NCBI RefSeq assembly: GCF_002871795.1
Contig: NZ_PNHL01000005.1
Coordinates: 186,001 to 250,000 of the forward strand
Direction of reading: 5' to 3'
Source: Brachybacterium sp. UMB0905
GTDB taxonomy: Bacteria; Actinomycetota; Actinomycetes; Actinomycetales; Dermabacteraceae
Length of the DNA stretch: 64,000 bases
Positions 60,614 to 64,000 of this stretch are shown here, piece by piece. The notes under the pieces were generated by a model. The model saw only the letters and a list, made by a program, of their open reading frames with translations, searched no databases and was not told the DNA's origin. Positions within the stretch are counted from its first letter, which is position 1. The number at the start of each line of letters is the position of its first letter. A program made the position numbers and the translations under genes.

Positions 60614-60619
60614 AGAGTA
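60614..60619 (-). promoter_or_regulatory. -10 hexamer TACTCT of the yhhQ-like gene
   Basis: TACTCT on the minus strand lies six bases before the GTG at 60607 with no ribosome site: leaderless pattern. Confidence 0.5.
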
Positions 60620-60692
60620 CCCGCCGTGCTCGTCCTTGCGATCCCGAGATGCGTCGCAAGCCGCCGGGCCTGGGAGGAATGCGGTGGGGTGT

Positions 60693-61346
60693 TCAGCTCT
60701 CCCGCAGCGCCACGAAGGCCTTCAGGGTGCCGAGGATCGTGGTGGTTGCCACGTCGGTGACATCGCGCCCTTCGAGCTGCTCACGCAGCATCAGATCAAT
60801 GAAGATCCCGGTGAGCAGCTGGGCGAGATCCGCGGTGGGCAGCAGCGCCCGCTCCCCCGTCTCCGCCATCCGATGTTCGAGCAGTGCCCCGATGCGCTCG
60901 CGCATCCTCCCGAGCTGATGGGCGAGGGCTGCCCGCATCTCAGCGTCGCGCAAGGAGCGGGCGGTCGCCTCGGTGTACAGCAGCGACCACTGTCGCCCGA
61001 AGGGGCGGATCCCCTCGAACACCGCGAGCATCTGCCGCATATCCACGCCCTCCCCGGCCCCATGCGGATCACCCTGCATCGCGCGGCCCACGGCGGCATC
61101 GGCGATCGCCAGCAGTTCAGTGGTGACCTCATCGAACAGCGCCAGGAACACCTCTTCCTTGTGCGTGAAGCTGGAGTAGAAGGCGCCGCGGGTGAAGCCG
61201 GCGGCCTTCACCAGGTCATCGACGGTGGCCGCGTCGATCCCCTTGTCGACGAAGACATCGAGCGAGGCCCGCACCAGGCGGGTGCGGGTGTTCTCCTTGC
61301 GGCGCGTGGCGGCGGATTCCGGCAGCGGCTCAAACAGCTCCGTCAT
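60693..61346 (-). CDS. TetR-family transcriptional regulator
   Basis: This 217-residue repressor has an N-terminal helix-turn-helix (TRTRLVRASLDVFVDKGIDAATVDDLVKAAGFTRGAFYSSFTHKEEVFLALFDEV) and a helical ligand domain. It is divergent from the MMPL transporter gene at 61630 and probably represses it through the palindromes at 61516-61542. Its ATG is itself the last member of a 20-bp tandem repeat carrying a ribosome site and start codon, so expression may depend on termination-reinitiation. Confidence 0.93.
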   Translation of the reverse strand: MTELFEPLPESAATRRKENTRTRLVRASLDVFVDKGIDAATVDDLVKAAGFTRGAFYSSFTHKEEVFLALFDEVTTELLAIADAAVGRAMQGDPHGAGEGVDMRQMLAVFEGIRPFGRQWSLLYTEATARSLRDAEMRAALAHQLGRMRERIGALLEHRMAETGERALLPTADLAQLLTGIFIDLMLREQLEGRDVTDVATTTILGTLKAFVALRES

Positions 61347-61423
61347 CGCATCTCCAGCTCGGTCATGGGTTCTCCACCTCGGTCATCGCATCTCCAGATC
61401 GGTTATGGCGCCCCGCGGTCGGT
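61344..61423 (-). repeat. Four 20-bp tandem repeats carrying micro-ORFs before tetR
   Basis: Units are 61344-61363, 61364-61383, 61384-61403 and a diverged 61404-61423. On the minus strand the unit is ACCGAGCTGGAGATGCGATG. Each holds a GGAG-type ribosome site and a start codon. Read from 61426 they give GTG...TAA (VTDRGAP), an ATA-started copy (ITDLEMR), ATG...TGA (MTEVENP) and ATG...TGA (MTELEMR). All are 24 bases long. Both ATG-started copies have a stop that overlaps the next ATG as ATGA, and the last stop overlaps the tetR start itself. Confidence 0.85.
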
Positions 61424-61460
61424 CACAGGGCGGATGCGCGCGCGGCGCATCACAGGGAAA

Positions 61461-61477
61461 GGAGGTGCCTCACCTCC
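61461..61477. promoter_or_regulatory. Short hairpin in the tetR-MMPL intergenic region
   Basis: GGAGGTG - CCT - CACCTCC is a perfect 7-bp stem with a 3-base loop. It encloses a Shine-Dalgarno-like GGAGG on the plus strand but no well-spaced start. A second small stem, GCCGT-TGAAG-ACGGC, follows at 61486-61500. Confidence 0.35.
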
Positions 61478-61515
61478 GGACAGGTGCCGTTGAAGACGGC
61501 TCGGCAGGGCCGATA

Positions 61516-61542
61516 GTATCGGACCGATACGATCGCGTATCG
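61516..61542. promoter_or_regulatory. Overlapping palindromes, predicted TetR operator
   Basis: GTATCGGACCGATAC (61516-61530) is a 15-bp perfect palindrome around a single base. Its right half CGATAC pairs again with GTATCG at 61537-61542. The result is three GTATCG-type half-sites in 27 bp, located between the divergent tetR and MMPL genes, as expected for a TetR binding two dimers. Confidence 0.65.
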
Positions 61543-61629
61543 AATGCATCGTTGTCTCGAGTCTGTCCCGGCGCGGTACCAGCCGCGCCTCGCGGCGTCT
61601 CATCTCTCCCGTCGTGACCTGGAGGTCCC

Positions 61630-64000
61630 GTGTCCTCATCGCTCTACCGCCTGGGCCGCACCATGGCCGCACTGCGCTGGAAGATCGTCGCGGTGTGGAC
61701 CGTTCTGCTCCTGCTCAGCGGCGCCCTGGCGGCGGGACTCGGCGGCAGCTTCTCCACCGAGTTCGAGATCCCCGGTACCGAGGGCCAGGAGGGCCTGGAC
61801 ACCCTCGCCACCCGCTTCCCCGAGCTCGCCGGGACCTCCGGACAGGTCGTGCTCGTGACCCGCGACGGCAGCGACATCGATGATCACCGCGCGGAGATCA
61901 CCGAGCTCATGGGAGACATCGCGGAGGTGGACGGGGTTGCCGAGGCACCCGACCCCTTCGGTGAGATCTCCCCCGGCACCCGCAACGACGATGACACCGC
62001 GATGGTCGCGCAGTTCCAGATGGACGGTCAGGTCGGGGAGTACCCCGCGACCGCGGTCGAGGAGATCCAGCACCTCGTCTCCCAGGCGGACTCCGACGGC
62101 CTGGAGATCCACGCGGGCGGGCAGTTCCTCCAGAGCGCAGAGATTCCCTTCGGGGCCGGCGAGATCATCGGCGTCATCGTCGCCCTGATCATCCTCGCGA
62201 TCGTGTTCCGGTCCTTCGTCCCCGCGGTCATCCCGATCGTCACCGCCATCACCGGGGTGGGCATCGCGATGCTCTCCCTCATGGCGCTCTCCGCCGGGAT
62301 CTCGATCCCCTCGGTCACCACGGCGCTCGGGGCCATGCTCGGCCTCGCCGTTGGCATCGACTACGCCCTGTTCATCCTCTCCCGTCACCGCGACCAGCTC
62401 GCGCGCGGGGATGACGTGCGCGAATCCATCGGCAAGGCCCTCGCGACCTCCGGAAGCGCCGTCATCTTCGCGGGACTGACCGTCGTGATCGCCCTGGTGG
62501 GCCTGTTCATCACCGGGATCCCGTTCCTGACCATCATGGGTGTGGCCGCCGCTGCGACCGTCGCACTGTCCGTGGTGGTGGCGCTGACCCTGCTGCCAGC
62601 GCTCATGGGGATCCTGGGTGAGCGCCTGCGCCCCCGTCGGATCCGCCGTCTGATGGCCCAGCATGACGGCGCCCTGCCTGCCGATGCTGAGGGGCAGCAC
62701 TCCCCCGGCGGCTTCAAACTTGCCTGGGTGCGCCTGGTCACCAAGGTTCCCGCGCTCACCATCGTGCTGGTCATCATCGGCATCGGGGCCGTCTCCGTTC
62801 CCGTGAAGGACCTCGAGCTCGCCCTGCCGGACCTCGGCACCGAGCCTTCCGGCTCCCCCGCCCGCGTCACCTACGACCTCATCAGTGAGGAGTTCGGTCC
62901 CGGCTACAACGGGCCGCTGCTCGTGACCGCTGACATCATCAACTCCACCGACCCCCTCGGTGTGGTCGAGGACCTCGAGAACAACATCGTGGATCTCGGC
63001 TCGGTGGAGGAGATCCAGATCGCCACTCCCAACCGTGGCGCCGACATGGCCGTCGTGGTGGTGATCCCCGAGGGCGGACCCACCGACGAGAGCACCAAGC
63101 AGCTCGTACGGGACCTGCGCGAGAGCGCCCCGGCCTGGGAAGAGGAGCTGCGGATCAGCGAGATCACCGTCACCGGCTCCACCGCCATCGGCATCGACGT
63201 CACCGACAAGCTCTCCGCCGCGCTACTGCCCTTCGCGCTGTTCGTGGTGGGGCTGTCGCTCGTGCTGCTGATGCTCGTGTTCCGGTCCATCTGGGTGCCG
63301 CTGAAAGCCTCGATCGGCTACATCTTCTCGGTGCTGGCCGCCTTCGGAGCCACCGCGATGGTGTTCGAGTACGGCTGGCTGAACGGGCCGCTGTTCGTGG
63401 ACGTCAACGGGCCGGTGGTCTCCTTCATGCCGATCATCGTCATGGGCGTGCTGTTCGGCCTGGCCATGGACTACGAGGTGTTCCTCGTCTCGCGGATGCG
63501 CGAGGAGTACGTGCACACCGGTGATGCGCGCGGCGCGATCGAACGCGGCTTCACCGCCAACGCCCCGGTGGTGACCGCCGCCGCTTTGATCATGGTGTCC
63601 GTCTTCGCCGGGTTCGTCACCAGCGGCTGGTTCATGCTGCAGCCCATCGCGGTCGCCCTGGCAGTGGGCGTGCTCGTCGACGCCTTCGTGGTGCGCATGA
63701 CGCTCGTCCCGGCTGTCCTGGCCCTCCTGGGCGAGCGTGCATGGCGCCTGCCGGCCTGGCTGGATCGCCGCCTGCCGGTCGTGGATGTCGAGGGCGAGGG
63801 CCTCGCCGGTGTGCTCGAGCATCGTCGTTGGAGCGCCGAGCACGGCGAGCACGCCCTGCGCCTGGAGGACACCATCGCCCCGCTGATCGGGGAGGACGGC
63901 ACCATCGGCCCCCTCACCGGCACCCTCTCCCCCGGCCAGCTGCTGGTGGCCCGCACCAGCGATGACGCAGCCCGCGCCGCTTTCCTCGCGCTCGCCGGTG
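61630..64000 (+). CDS. MMPL/RND-family transporter, partial at the right edge
   Basis: The frame is open to the window end, with 790 codons visible. GTG 61630 follows TGGAGG. The layout is RND-like: helix VAVWTVLLLLSGALAAGLGG, outer domain, five helices with GLAVGIDYALFILSRHRDQ, a second outer domain, and five more helices with FGLAMDYEVFLVSRMREEYVHTG. This matches MMPL drug or lipid exporters. After the last helix the protein continues for at least 80 residues (LIGEDGTIGPLTGTLSPGQLL and FLALAG) that resemble the start of a degenerate ABC-ATPase domain. It is divergent from tetR. Confidence 0.92.
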   Translation, partial: MSSSLYRLGRTMAALRWKIVAVWTVLLLLSGALAAGLGGSFSTEFEIPGTEGQEGLDTLATRFPELAGTSGQVVLVTRDGSDIDDHRAEITELMGDIAEVDGVAEAPDPFGEISPGTRNDDDTAMVAQFQMDGQVGEYPATAVEEIQHLVSQADSDGLEIHAGGQFLQSAEIPFGAGEIIGVIVALIILAIVFRSFVPAVIPIVTAITGVGIAMLSLMALSAGISIPSVTTALGAMLGLAVGIDYALFILSRHRDQLARGDDVRESIGKALATSGSAVIFAGLTVVIALVGLFITGIPFLTIMGVAAAATVALSVVVALTLLPALMGILGERLRPRRIRRLMAQHDGALPADAEGQHSPGGFKLAWVRLVTKVPALTIVLVIIGIGAVSVPVKDLELALPDLGTEPSGSPARVTYDLISEEFGPGYNGPLLVTADIINSTDPLGVVEDLENNIVDLGSVEEIQIATPNRGADMAVVVVIPEGGPTDESTKQLVRDLRESAPAWEEELRISEITVTGSTAIGIDVTDKLSAALLPFALFVVGLSLVLLMLVFRSIWVPLKASIGYIFSVLAAFGATAMVFEYGWLNGPLFVDVNGPVVSFMPIIVMGVLFGLAMDYEVFLVSRMREEYVHTGDARGAIERGFTANAPVVTAAALIMVSVFAGFVTSGWFMLQPIAVALAVGVLVDAFVVRMTLVPAVLALLGERAWRLPAWLDRRLPVVDVEGEGLAGVLEHRRWSAEHGEHALRLEDTIAPLIGEDGTIGPLTGTLSPGQLLVARTSDDAARAAFLALAG

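Noticed and set aside
61466..61617. Small plus-strand ORF starting GTG 61466 inside the GGAGGTG hairpin
   Set aside because: The ribosome site overlaps the start codon and the reading crosses the predicted operator; no coding signal.

Overview
This window is high-GC chromosomal DNA from an actinobacterium. The gene set (WhiA, OpcA, a GarA-like FHA protein, a TIGR03085-type protein, a PAC2 protein, HxxC-type UvrA) and the gene order uvrA-uvrC-rapZ-yvcK-whiA-gap-pgk-tpiA-secG next to tkt-tal-zwf-opcA-pgl point to the order Micrococcales. A Brachybacterium/Dermabacteraceae-like organism is my best guess, an inference from order and style rather than a comparison. I see no rRNA, CRISPR array, prophage or insertion sequence.

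Layout. 1-8.6 kb: the end of an MBL-fold hydrolase gene diverges from uvrA across a perfect actinobacterial LexA box, followed by uvrC and the translationally coupled rapZ-yvcK-whiA set. 8.7-12.5 kb: lower glycolysis (gap, pgk, tpiA) and secG. 12.5-19.3 kb, minus strand: the pentose phosphate genes tkt, tal, zwf and a fused opcA-pgl. 19.6-26.9 kb: ctaB, xerD, parA, rluB, tyrA and a cmk-der fusion, tightly packed with overlapping stops and starts. scpA and scpB, usual between parA and rluB, are absent there. 27-29.2 kb: small membrane proteins, a Nudix hydrolase with an apparent AUC start, and an unrecognised coupled gene. 29.4-32.6 kb: a CUT1-type sugar ABC importer. 32.7-37.8 kb: a short-chain dehydrogenase, an MMPL transporter divergent from a MarR regulator, tRNA-Pro(GGG) and a methyltransferase. 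37.9-41.9 kb: the DUF881 / small basic protein / DUF881 / FHA / MerR / MerR block known from mycobacteria, in reduced form. 42-44.7 kb: an orphan ParA, an RNA-methyltransferase-like gene and a TIGR03085 protein. 44.7-47.8 kb: two TIM-barrel sugar isomerase/epimerases flanking a Gfo/Idh oxidoreductase. 47.9-55.7 kb: transglutaminase-like, PAC2, TauE/SafE, HAD, MFS, and a glycoside hydrolase family 2 enzyme fused to a DUF2804 domain. 55.9-56.7 kb: a RelB/Phd-RelE toxin-antitoxin pair beside a decayed PIN-toxin remnant. 56.7-64 kb: a Bcr/CflA-type exporter, a broken SRPBCC gene, a CPBP protease, a YhhQ-type queuosine-precursor transporter, and a TetR gene divergent from an MMPL transporter that runs off the window.

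How it works together. The first 27 kb is core housekeeping: repair under SOS control, central carbon flux and NADPH supply, cell-envelope and growth regulators, and chromosome segregation. The rest is accessory uptake, efflux and sugar metabolism. Many transcription units show a TANNNT hexamer exactly six bases before the start codon, suggesting leaderless mRNAs. Short 12-24 bp tandem repeats recur at gene ends. The most striking sits in front of the last tetR gene, where a 20-bp repeat makes a chain of 7-codon micro-ORFs, most of them overlapping the next start by ATGA.
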